Shown: positions 24,979 to 33,719, counted from the stretch's first letter. The stretch is 60,010 bases of DNA from Suilimivivens sp964402925 (GCA_964402925.1 CAYOED010000012.1:1-60010); one strand, 5' to 3'. Made by a program: numbers and translations. The notes: generated by a model not told the origin, from the sequence alone.

Positions 24979-25868
24979 AATCTGGAAGTTCCCCACCAGT
25001 TGGGGAGAAGTTCCTTTAATGTAATCGTCTTTCTTGTCTCAAAATCCAAAAGGATTTCAATATCCCCGCTATTTTTATCAAGTTGCATCATATATTCCCT
25101 GCAGGCTCCGCATGGAGAGCCTGCTTTCCCATCCGGTCCTATGGCTACAACCTTTGCAATCTGACTCTCACCATTCGTAATCATATTTGCAATGGCATTT
25201 CGTTCTGCACACATTCCCAAAGTACAGGCTGTATCAATACACACTCCTGTATATATATTCCCCGCCTTAGACATAATGGCAGCGCCTACTCCTCCCGCTT
25301 CTATGAATGGGGAAATTTCTCTTGGCGAAATCACATTCTTAGCTGCCGTATAGAGCCTCTCCCAATCGTCCGGAGCCTGTTTTTTAATTCTCTCATCTGT
25401 TACAATGTGCTCAATTCCTACATGCTCCCTGCTTAGGTAGTCTTTTAAAAATGTAGGAAATGCCCTGACCTTATCTAAATCTTCAAGCGGTACCCAGTGC
25501 ATGAGTTCTTTATCGCCAAAAGCACTTATGCTGTTGCTGTTTAACTCCCTTGTTCCCCTAGGTTTCATCATGTAATAAAAACTCAGTTCATGACATTCCA
25601 ATGTATTCAGCGTTCCTGTATTATCATTAAAAAAATTCTCATGTATCACTGCAAGATAATCAATTTCATAATGAATGCCTGTCTCCTCATATACCTCTCT
25701 AAGAACAGCATCCTGCGCAGTTTCTCCCATATGAACTCCGCCGCCGATAGAGTAATAATAATCATCTCTTTGGTTGCTGGCAAAAAGCGCACAGCCATCC
25801 TCTATAATAATCGCAGCCGCCCGGTACCGGAACCAGTTGTTTTCTTTTGTAAATCCGCAATCATACAT
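24975..25868 (-). CDS. Nudix hydrolase fused to cytidine deaminase-like domain
   Basis: 297 residues with two enzymes. Residues 15-150 are a Nudix domain whose box is complete: G43-x5-E49-x7-R57-E58-x2-E61-E62-x-G64. Residues 165-290 are a cytidine-deaminase fold with zinc ligands C220 (C-A-E222, E being the proton shuttle) and C253/C256 (PCGAC). Together they could deaminate a nucleoside and hydrolyse a nucleoside diphosphate derivative, i.e. clean or deplete a modified nucleotide pool. Single-domain relatives are common; this fusion is unusual. Stop overlaps the convergent DUF6194 gene. Confidence 0.85.
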   Translation of the reverse strand: MYDCGFTKENNWFRYRAAAIIIEDGCALFASNQRDDYYYSIGGGVHMGETAQDAVLREVYEETGIHYEIDYLAVIHENFFNDNTGTLNTLECHELSFYYMMKPRGTRELNSNSISAFGDKELMHWVPLEDLDKVRAFPTFLKDYLSREHVGIEHIVTDERIKKQAPDDWERLYTAAKNVISPREISPFIEAGGVGAAIMSKAGNIYTGVCIDTACTLGMCAERNAIANMITNGESQIAKVVAIGPDGKAGSPCGACREYMMQLDKNSGDIEILLDFETRKTITLKELLPNWWGTSRF

Positions 25869-25882
25869 TTTTCTCTGTCCTC

Positions 25883-26365
25883 CTATATCAATTCCATTTC
25901 ATCCTGCATTTTTGTAAACCCATACTTCTCATACAATGGTCGTCCCATATCCGTTGCTTCCAACGCAATCTGCAAAACACCCCGTTTCTTCGCAGCCTCT
26001 ACCAATAAATCCAGCGTCTGATAAGCAATTCCCTGCCTCCGGTACTCCGGTGCCGTATACATATTCATAATATACGCTTTCTTGCCGCTTGGGTTGTGAT
26101 AAGTCGGCATTACCTGATAAAAGCTCACACCGCCTGCGCCAATAAATTTCCCATTATCATATACCAGATATGCAATATGTTCTCCTGTCTTAAGCGCACG
26201 CTTATAGTACTCATAGGATTCCTTTTTTACCTCCGTCATATCTTCCTCATCGGAAAGCTTATTCGCTGCACGAAGGACAATGATTCTTGTCCGCACCAAT
26301 TCCTCTATATCTTCAATTGTTGCTTTCTTATATTCATAAATAGATTCCGATAAGTATTCGTCCAT
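25883..26365 (-). CDS. GNAT family N-acetyltransferase
   Basis: 160 residues from the ATG at 26365 (GGGAGAG upstream), starting MDEYLSESIYEYKKATIEDI. Motif A NMYTAPEYRRQGIAYQTLD and the ALEATDMGRPLYEKYGFTK end are intact. Resembles the GNAT at 22955. It lies 14 bases upstream of the Nudix-deaminase gene on the same strand and may be co-transcribed with it. Confidence 0.85.
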   Translation of the reverse strand: MDEYLSESIYEYKKATIEDIEELVRTRIIVLRAANKLSDEEDMTEVKKESYEYYKRALKTGEHIAYLVYDNGKFIGAGGVSFYQVMPTYHNPSGKKAYIMNMYTAPEYRRQGIAYQTLDLLVEAAKKRGVLQIALEATDMGRPLYEKYGFTKMQDEMELI

Positions 26366-26556
26366 ATTATCTCTCCCTATATCCCAGTACAAAACTTGCA
26401 TATATCTTACCATATACCAATGATTATTTCTAGCCGCACAAATCTCGCTTGAATTTCGCCATATAACAAAAAATAGTGCAGGAACTCTTCAAATCGTGTA
26501 TAATAAAATCGTACGGTCACCATTGGAAGGAATAATATAGGAATAGGAATAAGTAT

Positions 26557-27282
26557 ATGAACGGAACATCGCAAGATTTGAAGAAACTGCAATCAGAAAA
26601 GAAATTGAGAAAATGGGCATGTATATTAGCAATAATTCTTACGTTGTCTGCTGTTATTACAGGGACGGTAGGAATCATGTACAACAACGGAATCTGCATT
26701 GGGCTGAGTATAATGCTATTACCGGGAATAATCCTGCTGCTTGCCAGCATACTGACGATTACTTTTGCAAATGAAAGCAAATATAAGAATCTGCTCTTAA
26801 AAATATTCAAAATACTTCTAATAATATGGGCTACCCTTTTAATTGTGGAAATATTGATCGTTGGATTGCTATTTGCATATACAGCTGCATCTGTATGGCT
26901 TCTGTGCTCTCTACTCAGCGGAACACTTTTTGAAATCATAGCAAACGTGATGATATGTATAGCAGTGCCGTTTTTTGTACTGTTGCTTCTTACACACATA
27001 CTATTGGCAGGCAACACCCATAAGAAAAAATACAGACTACCAGCTATGATAATCGCAGTTTTTGACATACTTGCCGGCATTCTCGCTGTCATAGACAATG
27101 GAATTGACGTTGCTTCACTGTATGGCATATGTCTAGGTGTGCTGCTGGGACTCGCAGGTATACTGCCAAAAGCCAACGAAGAAGAAGATATGGATGCAAG
27201 ACCAAAACTGATAGCAATTGTAATACTCATGATCCTTATGACCATTGCATATTTTTCTTCTTCTAAAAAGCCCGTCATGTGA
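26557..27282 (+). CDS. Polytopic membrane protein, unknown
   Basis: 241 residues with about seven hydrophobic segments separated by short charged loops (NESKYKN near 72, HKKKYR near 155, KANEEEDMDARPK near 208). N-terminus is cytoplasmic and basic. Weak AGGAATAAG ribosome binding site; TATAAT near 26499-26504. The antisense strand also has a long open frame, which I consider a shadow because this reading gives a coherent membrane protein. Function unknown. Confidence 0.65.
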   Translation: MNGTSQDLKKLQSEKKLRKWACILAIILTLSAVITGTVGIMYNNGICIGLSIMLLPGIILLLASILTITFANESKYKNLLLKIFKILLIIWATLLIVEILIVGLLFAYTAASVWLLCSLLSGTLFEIIANVMICIAVPFFVLLLLTHILLAGNTHKKKYRLPAMIIAVFDILAGILAVIDNGIDVASLYGICLGVLLGLAGILPKANEEEDMDARPKLIAIVILMILMTIAYFSSSKKPVM

Positions 27283-27351
27283 TACCATTCTTGCGCCATT
27301 TTTTCGTGGACTTCCATTTATTATGAGTATGGTCATATGCTTATCCTTATA

Positions 27352-28062
27352 TTACTTTACATCGTTTTGTATCAATCCATAGTGCGCTGTAAACACCTTT
27401 TCATATTTCTTCAATTCATCCTTTATGCCGCAAATCCTCTCCTTCGCTTGCGCTCTATCCATCGTATATGGATGAACCAAAATATTTCTGCCTCTCACTT
27501 TAAATGCGTCTCCGGTAAATAAATACTTCTCATCCACAGCATACATAGCCGAACCTCTTGTATGACCGGGTGTACAGATAATGCGTACCCGGTGTTCGCC
27601 TAAATCTATCACTTCATTATCCGACATGTACACAACTTTATTGGAGCTGCTTAAGTCAGGAAGGCTATTTTTCTTTAAAAACTGCCTTCTGGTGCTGCCA
27701 TCTATCATCTGCTCTTCCCATTTGCTCATATATATTGTTGCATTAGGAAACAATACAACAGAAGCTACATGATCGTAATCGGTATGCGTCAAAAAAACAC
27801 TCTTTACCCTGTGCCCATCGATTGACATCAATTCCATTTCCTGTTTTACCAGCTTAGCATCAGAACCTGCATCAATTACAATCCAATCCTCCCCTGAGGG
27901 TATAAAAAATAAATTATTGATGCGATTTTTAATTGCTATCACGTCCGTCCCTTCTACTTCTCCACTGTTAAGCGGCTGCATAGAACACATAGGAAAAACG
28001 TATATCACTACTCCCACAGCTAATACAGCTAAAACAACTCCAACTACATTCACCAAAAGCAT
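27352..28062 (-). CDS. Membrane-anchored MBL-fold hydrolase
   Basis: 236 residues. One N-terminal transmembrane segment (5-25), then a metallo-beta-lactamase fold with first metal motif H93-T-D95-Y-D97-H98 (a variant of HxHxDH in which the second His is Asp), CTPGHTRGS, LFTGDAFK and FTAHYG. The catalytic domain would lie outside the membrane. Family members include thioesterases, quorum-quenching lactonases and phosphodiesterases; the substrate cannot be told from sequence. Confidence 0.8.
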   Translation of the reverse strand: MLLVNVVGVVLAVLAVGVVIYVFPMCSMQPLNSGEVEGTDVIAIKNRINNLFFIPSGEDWIVIDAGSDAKLVKQEMELMSIDGHRVKSVFLTHTDYDHVASVVLFPNATIYMSKWEEQMIDGSTRRQFLKKNSLPDLSSSNKVVYMSDNEVIDLGEHRVRIICTPGHTRGSAMYAVDEKYLFTGDAFKVRGRNILVHPYTMDRAQAKERICGIKDELKKYEKVFTAHYGLIQNDVK

Positions 28063-28247
28063 ACGCTTGTCTCCTTTTTTAGGCTATAATAAAATAAACT
28101 CATAGAAAGAGCAATATTACCACGGCAAGTGACACAAATTTAATGAAAAGTGTCAGAAATCAAAAACTCCCCAACGGAAATATCCTCTTTCATAACAAGC
28201 ATTTAAGAAATTCTAATATACATGTTTCTAGTCTGGAAAAACTGGAA

Positions 28248-28757
28248 TTATATCCCAAATTCTTTTGCATAAGCAACTGCTCCACTGATTAGTTCTGCAT
28301 TTTCTTGCAGCTTAAGTGCCATGAAATTCATGGAAGGTATCCCCTCCGGCACTTCAATTCCTAATTGTTCTGCTGGGATATAGCCAAACTTAGGATAATA
28401 CAACTCACTGCCTAATACCAGAGAATATTGATAGCCCAATTCTCTGGCTATTCTATGTCCCTCGGTTATTAATCCAGTTCCTACCCCTTGTTTTTGGTAC
28501 TTAGGCTTTATTGATAAAGGCGCTAACACAATCACTTCATTATTACCTACTTTAGCTTTTGTAAATAGAATATGTCCTGCCAACTCGCCATCCATTTCTG
28601 CTACTAATGATAATTCAGGTATATACGCCGTACCTTTTCTCAACGCTACAACCAGATCCTGTTCATTACCGTCTGCATGTTCGGCTGTCGCAAAGGCTTC
28701 TGCAATCAGTTCATATATTTCCTCATAATCGTTAGATGTTTCATGCCTAATTAACAT
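28248..28757 (-). CDS. GNAT family N-acetyltransferase (YhbS-like)
   Basis: 169 residues from the ATG at 28757, chosen for GGAGGTG 7 bases upstream; a longer frame from 28850 would run into the terminator hairpin. Begins MLIRHETSNDYEEIYELIAEAF. Motif A LSIKPKYQKQGVGTGLITE with loop QKQGVG, and then LGSELYYPKFGYIPAEQLGI, the YhbS-type end. Downstream of the candidate sRNA at 28851-28941. Confidence 0.85.
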   Translation of the reverse strand: MLIRHETSNDYEEIYELIAEAFATAEHADGNEQDLVVALRKGTAYIPELSLVAEMDGELAGHILFTKAKVGNNEVIVLAPLSIKPKYQKQGVGTGLITEGHRIARELGYQYSLVLGSELYYPKFGYIPAEQLGIEVPEGIPSMNFMALKLQENAELISGAVAYAKEFGI

Positions 28758-28850
28758 TTTGAGCACCTCCATAAATTCCGAATGTGATTTGATGATTTTT
28801 ATGGAAAAAATAAGGAAAATAAAATCATATAGTGTAGTGTAGTGTAACAC

Positions 28851-28941
28851 AAAAGACCCCGTATTACTACGGGGTCTTAAATGAATGCTGCCCGCATGGG
28901 GCTGTGTCTTCTATTCTGCCGGTAAACGGCGATGTTTTAAT
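28851..28941 (-). ncRNA. Candidate orphan small RNA
   Basis: A minus-strand transcription unit of about 90 nt without a convincing reading frame. It runs from a predicted start near 28941 to an excellent terminator (AAGACCCCGTA-GTAA-TACGGGGTCTT, 28878-28853, then TTGTGTT). Internal stems GCCG-TTTAC-CGGC and GCCC-CATGC-GGGC can form, leaving C-rich loops. It lies between the PemK-like gene (upstream) and a GNAT (downstream). It is not 6S, SRP, tmRNA or RNase P by length or motif. Confidence 0.6.
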
Positions 28942-28947
28942 GCATTC

Positions 28948-28976
28948 ATTATAACCTCAGTATATTCAGAAGTCAA
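28948..28976 (-). promoter_or_regulatory. Consensus promoter of the candidate sRNA
   Basis: On the minus strand TTGACT (28976-28971), 17-base spacer, TATAAT (28953-28948). It starts only 12 bases after the end of the PemK-like gene. An inverted pair AATGAATGC (28949-28941) / GCATTCATT (28888-28880) brackets the RNA body. Confidence 0.75.
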
Positions 28977-28987
28977 CAAAAAATGCA

Positions 28988-29749
28988 TTATTTTGTGTAT
29001 CTATTAATAATTTCCTCGTCGATTTTTGTAAGCCCTTCATCGGATAAGGTAATGCCCGAAAACATATCTTTGGCGGTTTTGGGATCATAAATGCGTATTT
29101 TGCTTATAGTAGTAATTTGGTTTACCAGAGCAATGCTTCCATTTTTCATTTTCGATATTTCAAAGCGCATTTTTTCAAGTAGAGCAAGCTGACTGTTGAT
29201 TATTTTTTGTTTATTCTCCATCTCAAGCGCATAGGAACGTAGAACGTGTTCGGTATCTTTGAATTGTTGAAGTTTGTCCTGCAGCCGCTGGTGTTCCCCT
29301 TTGACGCTGCAAAATATCTCATTAAATTTAGCACTGAATTTTGAAAACAACTCGTTATCCAGTAATACTTCTCCCCTTCTTAAATGAGACAAATCCTTAT
29401 CTTGTTTTATAGATGTTAACGGAACAATAGTGACTACCGGATTATGTATGGAATTATCTTTTTCCACTATCACAGCATAGTGAAGACCACCTTCTTCACT
29501 TCCGATATTGTAGCCAAGATGCACTTTGATAATTTCTCCACGCTTGTATCTTTTTAAACTGGAAGGAGAGAAACGGCTTTCAAAATCAAGAAATGTTGTC
29601 CAATCTTCAAGCCAATAGCTTAACTTATCGGATTTTGCATTTATTTTCTTGTCAGGACTATCGATTAATTGGATCAAATAGGCATCTAGTTTCTTTAGTG
29701 CATTGTTTTTATGATTAAGCAATTCTTCTTTGGTCAACTTTCTTGCCAT
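28988..29749 (-). CDS. PemK/MazF-like toxin domain protein with long extensions
   Basis: 253 residues, more than twice a MazF. Residues 1-65 form a helical N-terminal part; 68-120 carry the PemK/MazF beta-barrel (YKRGEIIKVHLGYNIGSEEGGLHYAVIVEKDN and VVTIVPLTSIK). About 145-200 is a coiled coil (ENKQKIINSQLALLEKMRFEI), and the rest is a helical tail. MazF-type proteins are sequence-specific mRNases. No standard antitoxin gene is adjacent; only a small uncertain ORF lies 3 bases upstream and an orphan sRNA downstream. Many long clostridial members have unknown activity. Confidence 0.75.
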   Translation of the reverse strand: MARKLTKEELLNHKNNALKKLDAYLIQLIDSPDKKINAKSDKLSYWLEDWTTFLDFESRFSPSSLKRYKRGEIIKVHLGYNIGSEEGGLHYAVIVEKDNSIHNPVVTIVPLTSIKQDKDLSHLRRGEVLLDNELFSKFSAKFNEIFCSVKGEHQRLQDKLQQFKDTEHVLRSYALEMENKQKIINSQLALLEKMRFEISKMKNGSIALVNQITTISKIRIYDPKTAKDMFSGITLSDEGLTKIDEEIINRYTK

Positions 29750-29752
29750 ATT

Positions 29753-29950
29753 TTAATGCCATCCCCTCACTTTTCTGTATTTTAAAACACCGTAACGGTT
29801 TAACTCATTCCATTTATCTCTATCTATTATTTTCTTCCCCATACATCTGTATAAATCACATCGCCTTTTTCTTGGCGCCATTTTTGCGCTTATTTCACAA
29901 TCCTGTGTTTGCCTAATAAAAAATCTGTCTGTTCTGCAAGCATAGCACAT
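29753..29950 (-). CDS. Small uncertain ORF before the PemK-like gene
   Basis: 65 codons at most; the credible part is MGKKIIDRDKWNELNRYGVLKYRKVRGWH from 29842. It ends 3 bases before the PemK-like start, the position of an antitoxin, but it has no recognisable DNA-binding motif and no clear ribosome binding site. It could equally be a gene remnant. Confidence 0.3.
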   Translation of the reverse strand: MCYACRTDRFFIRQTQDCEISAKMAPRKRRCDLYRCMGKKIIDRDKWNELNRYGVLKYRKVRGWH

Positions 29951-30070
29951 CCAATATCACTTATTTGTAAATTATACCATGTTTTTTCATTATATCAAAG
30001 TAGAAATCATCCGCTATAAATATATGGCCCCAGCTATGCTATATTAAAAAATGCTGCCAAATCGGAATCA

Positions 30071-30337
30071 TCATTTCTCTTGATGTTTCTTTAATATCAA
30101 GCCCAAGAGCAAACGGATAATTCCACCGCATATAACAATCACAGCGCCATTTCCCAGTAGTACTTCGCCAATCCTCATATTAACAGCATATTGTATTTGC
30201 AACTCTAACGTTGGGTCTTGATATGGAATTCCGGCCTTTATTATGCTGTAATATGAACCCATGAACCAAAGAATAACTCCGGCAAAAATAACCGAATTGA
30301 TTATCCAACGAAGACTGTACCTTGCTTTTTCTGTCAT
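30071..30337 (-). CDS. Small two-segment membrane protein
   Basis: 88 residues with two transmembrane segments (about 10-32 and 58-80) and a basic end (KKHQEK). GGAGGAG upstream. Unknown function. It follows the phosphoesterase gene by 21 bases on the same strand. Confidence 0.6.
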   Translation of the reverse strand: MTEKARYSLRWIINSVIFAGVILWFMGSYYSIIKAGIPYQDPTLELQIQYAVNMRIGEVLLGNGAVIVICGGIIRLLLGLILKKHQEK

Positions 30338-30358
30338 AACTTCTCCTCCAACTTCCTC

Positions 30359-31261
30359 TCATTTGTTGTACGCTGTTTTACCTTTATCACGCATATCATT
30401 GTTTTCCGGTAATATTTCTTTCACTGCCTGCTCCCAACATTCTTCTGGTATATTTGGCCAGATGCATTCTCCAAAGTTATCCTTACATATTGTCATTGCC
30501 CTTGTTAAAACCATGTCATGCGATATTTCACCTGTTTTCAATAGGTTTTCCGACACTTTACTCCAATAAGGGGCTTTTTTACTTAATCCAGAAGAATGTA
30601 AATCTGCAATAACTTTCTCTTTATCATATTCTATACTGACAAATTCATAATCCCACATGTCCTGCATTTCTTTTAATATCATAAACTGCGCTTTACCATT
30701 GCTGCGCAGGGAAAAACCTACTGAACCCGCGTTCAGAACTATTTTCCCATTATGCTCTCTTCTACCTTGTATATGGGTGTGTCCACACAAAATATAATTG
30801 CTGGAATTATTTTCTATAATTTGAAATGTATTTTCATTGTCAGGAAGCAATTTCTCATTTACTTTTCGAGGCGAACCGTGGCAAATTGTTATCGGCAATA
30901 GACCATCAAATTTAAGTTCTTTTTTATGGGAAAGAGATTTAAAAAATTGTAGATCTCTTTGCTGCAAATTCTGATATGTATAGTAAAAGCTGCCAGTTGT
31001 TGAATCATATTCCTTCCACGCATTCGACTCTTTCTCATAATTTAACCAATAGTCTTCTTTATTTCCTTTGATAAAAAAACAGTTATTCTTTTCTTTTATT
31101 GAATATAATATATCCATTGTTTTTTGAGGATATGCCAGCTCACCAAGATAGTCCCCAAGAAAAATGAAGGCATTCGCTCCAATATTTTTTGCATAATCCA
31201 AACATTTTTGTAAAGCAACATAATTGCCATGTATATCTGATAATACTGCTATCTTCAACAT
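30359..31261 (-). CDS. Calcineurin-like metallophosphoesterase
   Basis: 300 residues. The YfcE/MJ0936-type metal site is complete: D9-I-H11, FLGDYLGE near 34, GNKEDYW near 65, CHGSP near 127 and GHTH near 159. The C-terminal 100 residues are an added helical region (VLTRAMTICKDNFGECIWP). Phosphodiesterase or phosphatase of unknown substrate. Starts right after a short gap from the flavin-fold gene upstream. Confidence 0.85.
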   Translation of the reverse strand: MLKIAVLSDIHGNYVALQKCLDYAKNIGANAFIFLGDYLGELAYPQKTMDILYSIKEKNNCFFIKGNKEDYWLNYEKESNAWKEYDSTTGSFYYTYQNLQQRDLQFFKSLSHKKELKFDGLLPITICHGSPRKVNEKLLPDNENTFQIIENNSSNYILCGHTHIQGRREHNGKIVLNAGSVGFSLRSNGKAQFMILKEMQDMWDYEFVSIEYDKEKVIADLHSSGLSKKAPYWSKVSENLLKTGEISHDMVLTRAMTICKDNFGECIWPNIPEECWEQAVKEILPENNDMRDKGKTAYNK

Positions 31262-31318
31262 ACTGATTATCCCTTTCTAATCCCAATTCCCCAGTTCAAT
31301 AAACTGAACCGTAAAAGG

Positions 31319-31735
31319 CTAGAACTCATATCTTGTACCATGTGAAAGTAACAGTCCGTCTGTTAATTCTACGCATAGAATTATGGTATTCTTATCATCA
31401 AAATCATTATGCCCATTGTCAATCCATTCAGCAAAGACACCTTTCAACTTTTCAGCAATCATATGATTTTCTTCTTTTCCAAAATATCCTAAATTGATAC
31501 CCTTTCCATGTGCAGTAAACCATTCGCCAGCTATTGCAACAATGGAATTGTTTTCTATATGTTTTATCTTATTTGAGAGTGCATATGTAATAATATAAAA
31601 TGCGCCATTCTCATAATACGCATTTACGTTCCGCACATAAGGTACTGCATTTTCTATTGTTGCCAACGAAATAATTGTATCTTTTCCGAAACGCTCAATC
31701 ATTATTTTTTCAACTTCTTGATTTAATTTTTTCAT
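31319..31735 (-). CDS. Pyridoxamine 5'-phosphate oxidase family protein
   Basis: 138 residues of the split-barrel flavin-binding fold: MIERFGKDTIISLATIENAVPYVRNVNAYYENGAFYIITYALSNKIKHIENNSIVAIAGEWF. Such short members usually bind FMN, F420 or heme and act in detoxification, and are often called general stress protein 26-like. No catalytic assignment possible. Bases 31736-31888 upstream hold only a small hairpin (ATACAAT-TTAT-ATTGTAT). Confidence 0.8.
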   Translation of the reverse strand: MKKLNQEVEKIMIERFGKDTIISLATIENAVPYVRNVNAYYENGAFYIITYALSNKIKHIENNSIVAIAGEWFTAHGKGINLGYFGKEENHMIAEKLKGVFAEWIDNGHNDFDDKNTIILCVELTDGLLLSHGTRYEF

Positions 31736-31888
31736 ATATTACTTTCCCAACTTATTCGTCTGATAATGCATCATAGTTTGCAAGCAGCTTTCTTTGTAAG
31801 TACCCGCAAGCCCTTTTCAGAACCTTTATGAATGTTTGAATCAATTACTTGTTTGCTTTAATACAATTTATATTGTATCTATGCTCTT

Positions 31889-32245
31889 TTACCAAATATT
31901 AATGGTTTCTGTAAAAACAGCTTCACCGTCTTTTTTGGCAGTAATGTTCAATTTTGAAGGGACAAAACTTTTGTCTTTGTACTCAGGTGTGCAAGAATAT
32001 CCGTTTACCTTTCCTTCCATAAGTAACTGTTCCACCATGTCATCATATCTGTCTTTCAGTTCGACAACTACTTTAGGTACAAAGAGACGGTTCCTTGGGG
32101 ATTCTTCACCATTAAAACGCAACGGCATTAAATACAGCGGAAACAAAACACCTTTTTCCGCTAGTTCAACCGCTTTCTCATTTGATGTTATTGCTGAAAA
32201 ATCAGGAGTTACTTCTTTTTTCTTAAACTTATCAAATAATCCCAT
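31889..32245 (-). CDS. Conserved hypothetical protein
   Basis: 118 residues: MGLFDKFKKKEVTPDFSAIT at the start, a helical part, then a beta-rich end (VPSKLNITAKKDGEAVFTETINIW). Small 'GLFDKFKKK' proteins are frequent in Lachnospiraceae with no known role. Good ribosome binding site (GGAGAAAAGG). No motif recognised. Confidence 0.6.
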   Translation of the reverse strand: MGLFDKFKKKEVTPDFSAITSNEKAVELAEKGVLFPLYLMPLRFNGEESPRNRLFVPKVVVELKDRYDDMVEQLLMEGKVNGYSCTPEYKDKSFVPSKLNITAKKDGEAVFTETINIW

Positions 32246-32360
32246 ATCCTTTTCTCCAATTCATTTATCTCTTTTTTCATCTCTTTCCAATTATAAATGC
32301 AATGCTTGCGTTGTGTTCTTATCTTTTCACACATATATTACCATATAAACGCTCGTTTTT

Positions 32361-33362
32361 CTATAAAAACGTGGCATCAATCCCCATTTCTATACACTTC
32401 CATTTCTGCCCCAATATGCTGTAGTATTCTTCTTTTTCTAAAGCTACTTCCTTAAATCCTGCCGCTTTGTAGCAGTGATATGCAGCTTCATTATTTTCAA
32501 AAACCCCCAGCGTTACTTTGGCTGCCTTTAATATGTCAAAGGCATATTTAATGGCAAGCAAAAGCATTTGTTTCCCGTATCCCTTGCCACGTTTCGCATC
32601 GTCTACTATGACAAATCCAAATCGCAAAATCTGCTTCTCTTCATCCGTAAATCTCATAATCAAGTGTCCTACAACGCCACTTTCATCAAATGCCGTCATC
32701 GGATAAAAATCATCCATCTTGGAGCAGTCTCCATTACATTCCATATACTTCTTATTCATATCTTCTTTCGTAACCGGAAAAGACTCATATCTGTCTGCAC
32801 TCCATTTTCTAAAAGATATTTCGTCATGAATCCAGGTTACAATCGTCTTTGCATCGCAGGTTTTGTAAGGACGCAATCTTAAATTACTAAATCCATCACT
32901 TATTTTCTTAAGTTTCTTTTCCATAATCTCATAAACCTGTATCACACCGTCTGCACATTCCCATATACCATGATCTATCGTTTTATATCCCCGATTATAA
33001 TATAGTCTACATGCCGGCAGAGAGGCATCTATTTCTGCCTTATCGTATTGCTTTCCGATTTCCGCTTCCAGCTGATTCATGATAAAAGTTCCAAATCCTT
33101 TTCCCTGAAAATCCGGCGATACATATACTCTTGTAATGTGATTTTCTTTTATGGTTCCGGTTCCTATTATTTTACTATTCTCCAAAAGAACATAAACATT
33201 CCCATTTTCAATGTCTTCACCGATATTCTTCTTATCGTGGAATTCACAAAACATATCTACTATTTCCGGTAGATAATACTTCGGATATACCCTCTTAATT
33301 GTATCCTGTACGATTCCGTATATCTCTTTTGCATCTTCTGACTTTGCTAATCTGTATTCCAT
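32361..33362 (-). CDS. Tandem GNAT acetyltransferase
   Basis: 333 residues from the ATG at 33362 (GGAGG upstream); a longer frame to 33449 would cross a terminator. Domain 1 (1-150): YRLAKSEDAKEIYGIVQDTI, motif A VYVSPDFQGKGFGTFIM. Domain 2 (160-333): LRLRPYKTCDAKTIVTWI, motif A FVIVDDAKRGKGYGKQMLL. Both cofactor loops are intact, so both halves could be active. Each half resembles a different GNAT subfamily, so this looks like a gene fusion rather than an internal duplication. Substrates unknown. Confidence 0.85.
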   Translation of the reverse strand: MEYRLAKSEDAKEIYGIVQDTIKRVYPKYYLPEIVDMFCEFHDKKNIGEDIENGNVYVLLENSKIIGTGTIKENHITRVYVSPDFQGKGFGTFIMNQLEAEIGKQYDKAEIDASLPACRLYYNRGYKTIDHGIWECADGVIQVYEIMEKKLKKISDGFSNLRLRPYKTCDAKTIVTWIHDEISFRKWSADRYESFPVTKEDMNKKYMECNGDCSKMDDFYPMTAFDESGVVGHLIMRFTDEEKQILRFGFVIVDDAKRGKGYGKQMLLLAIKYAFDILKAAKVTLGVFENNEAAYHCYKAAGFKEVALEKEEYYSILGQKWKCIEMGIDATFL

Positions 33363-33394
33363 AATAATCCTCCATATCAAACGCTTCGCAATAT

Positions 33395-33433
33395 AAAAAC
33401 ACCACCAAACAATATTTCTATTGCCTGATGGTG
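33395..33433 (-). terminator. Minus-strand terminator in the tandem-GNAT leader
   Basis: In minus-strand RNA, CACCAUCAGGCAAU (33433-33420) pairs along its whole 14 bases with AUUGUUUGGUGGUG (33413-33400), using G-U pairs, with loop AGAAAU and then UUUUU. It lies only about 33 bases before the tandem GNAT start, so it either ends upstream transcripts or attenuates the GNAT. Confidence 0.7.
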
Positions 33434-33469
33434 TGTCTATACATTGCAAATCTTGTTAAATTTAAATAC

Positions 33470-33623
33470 TTAATCCCAATCTAAAAATTTATATACTTCA
33501 TATGGGATTGTCAAAATTTCGCAATACTGTATAAATTCCATCAGCAATAGACCCCTGATCGACGTAATGCACGGGCACGACTAAATACACATACTGCTGT
33601 GGAAATCTATTCTTATTCTGCAT
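33470..33623 (-). pseudogene. Short frameshifted ORF
   Basis: A minus-strand ATG at 33623 (AAAGGAATT upstream) gives a 41-residue peptide ending at 33498, MQNKNRFPQQYVYLVVPVHY.... A second frame overlapping it gives MEFIQYCEILTIPYEVYKFLDWD to 33470. The two read like parts of one small protein split by a frameshift. Not identified. Confidence 0.35.
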
Positions 33624-33719
33624 TGCTGTAATTCCTTTCTCAAATTTCTTATATCGATATAATTGTGATTAATAATACTATCATAAAATACGGATGTCAA
33701 TTACTTTTTACTTTAAATT

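Noticed and set aside
26517..27317. 266-codon ORF antisense to the membrane protein gene at 26557
   Set aside because: Its Ser/Ile/Met-rich sequence is what a hydrophobic gene gives in antisense; the plus-strand frame has coherent membrane segments and charged loops.
28826..28848. Tandem AGTGT repeats as a possible CRISPR or iteron
   Set aside because: Only three short tandem units; no spacers and no replication gene nearby.
31861..31878. ATACAAT-TTAT-ATTGTAT hairpin as a terminator
   Set aside because: Seven weak A-T pairs and no T run on either strand; probably chance in AT-rich DNA.
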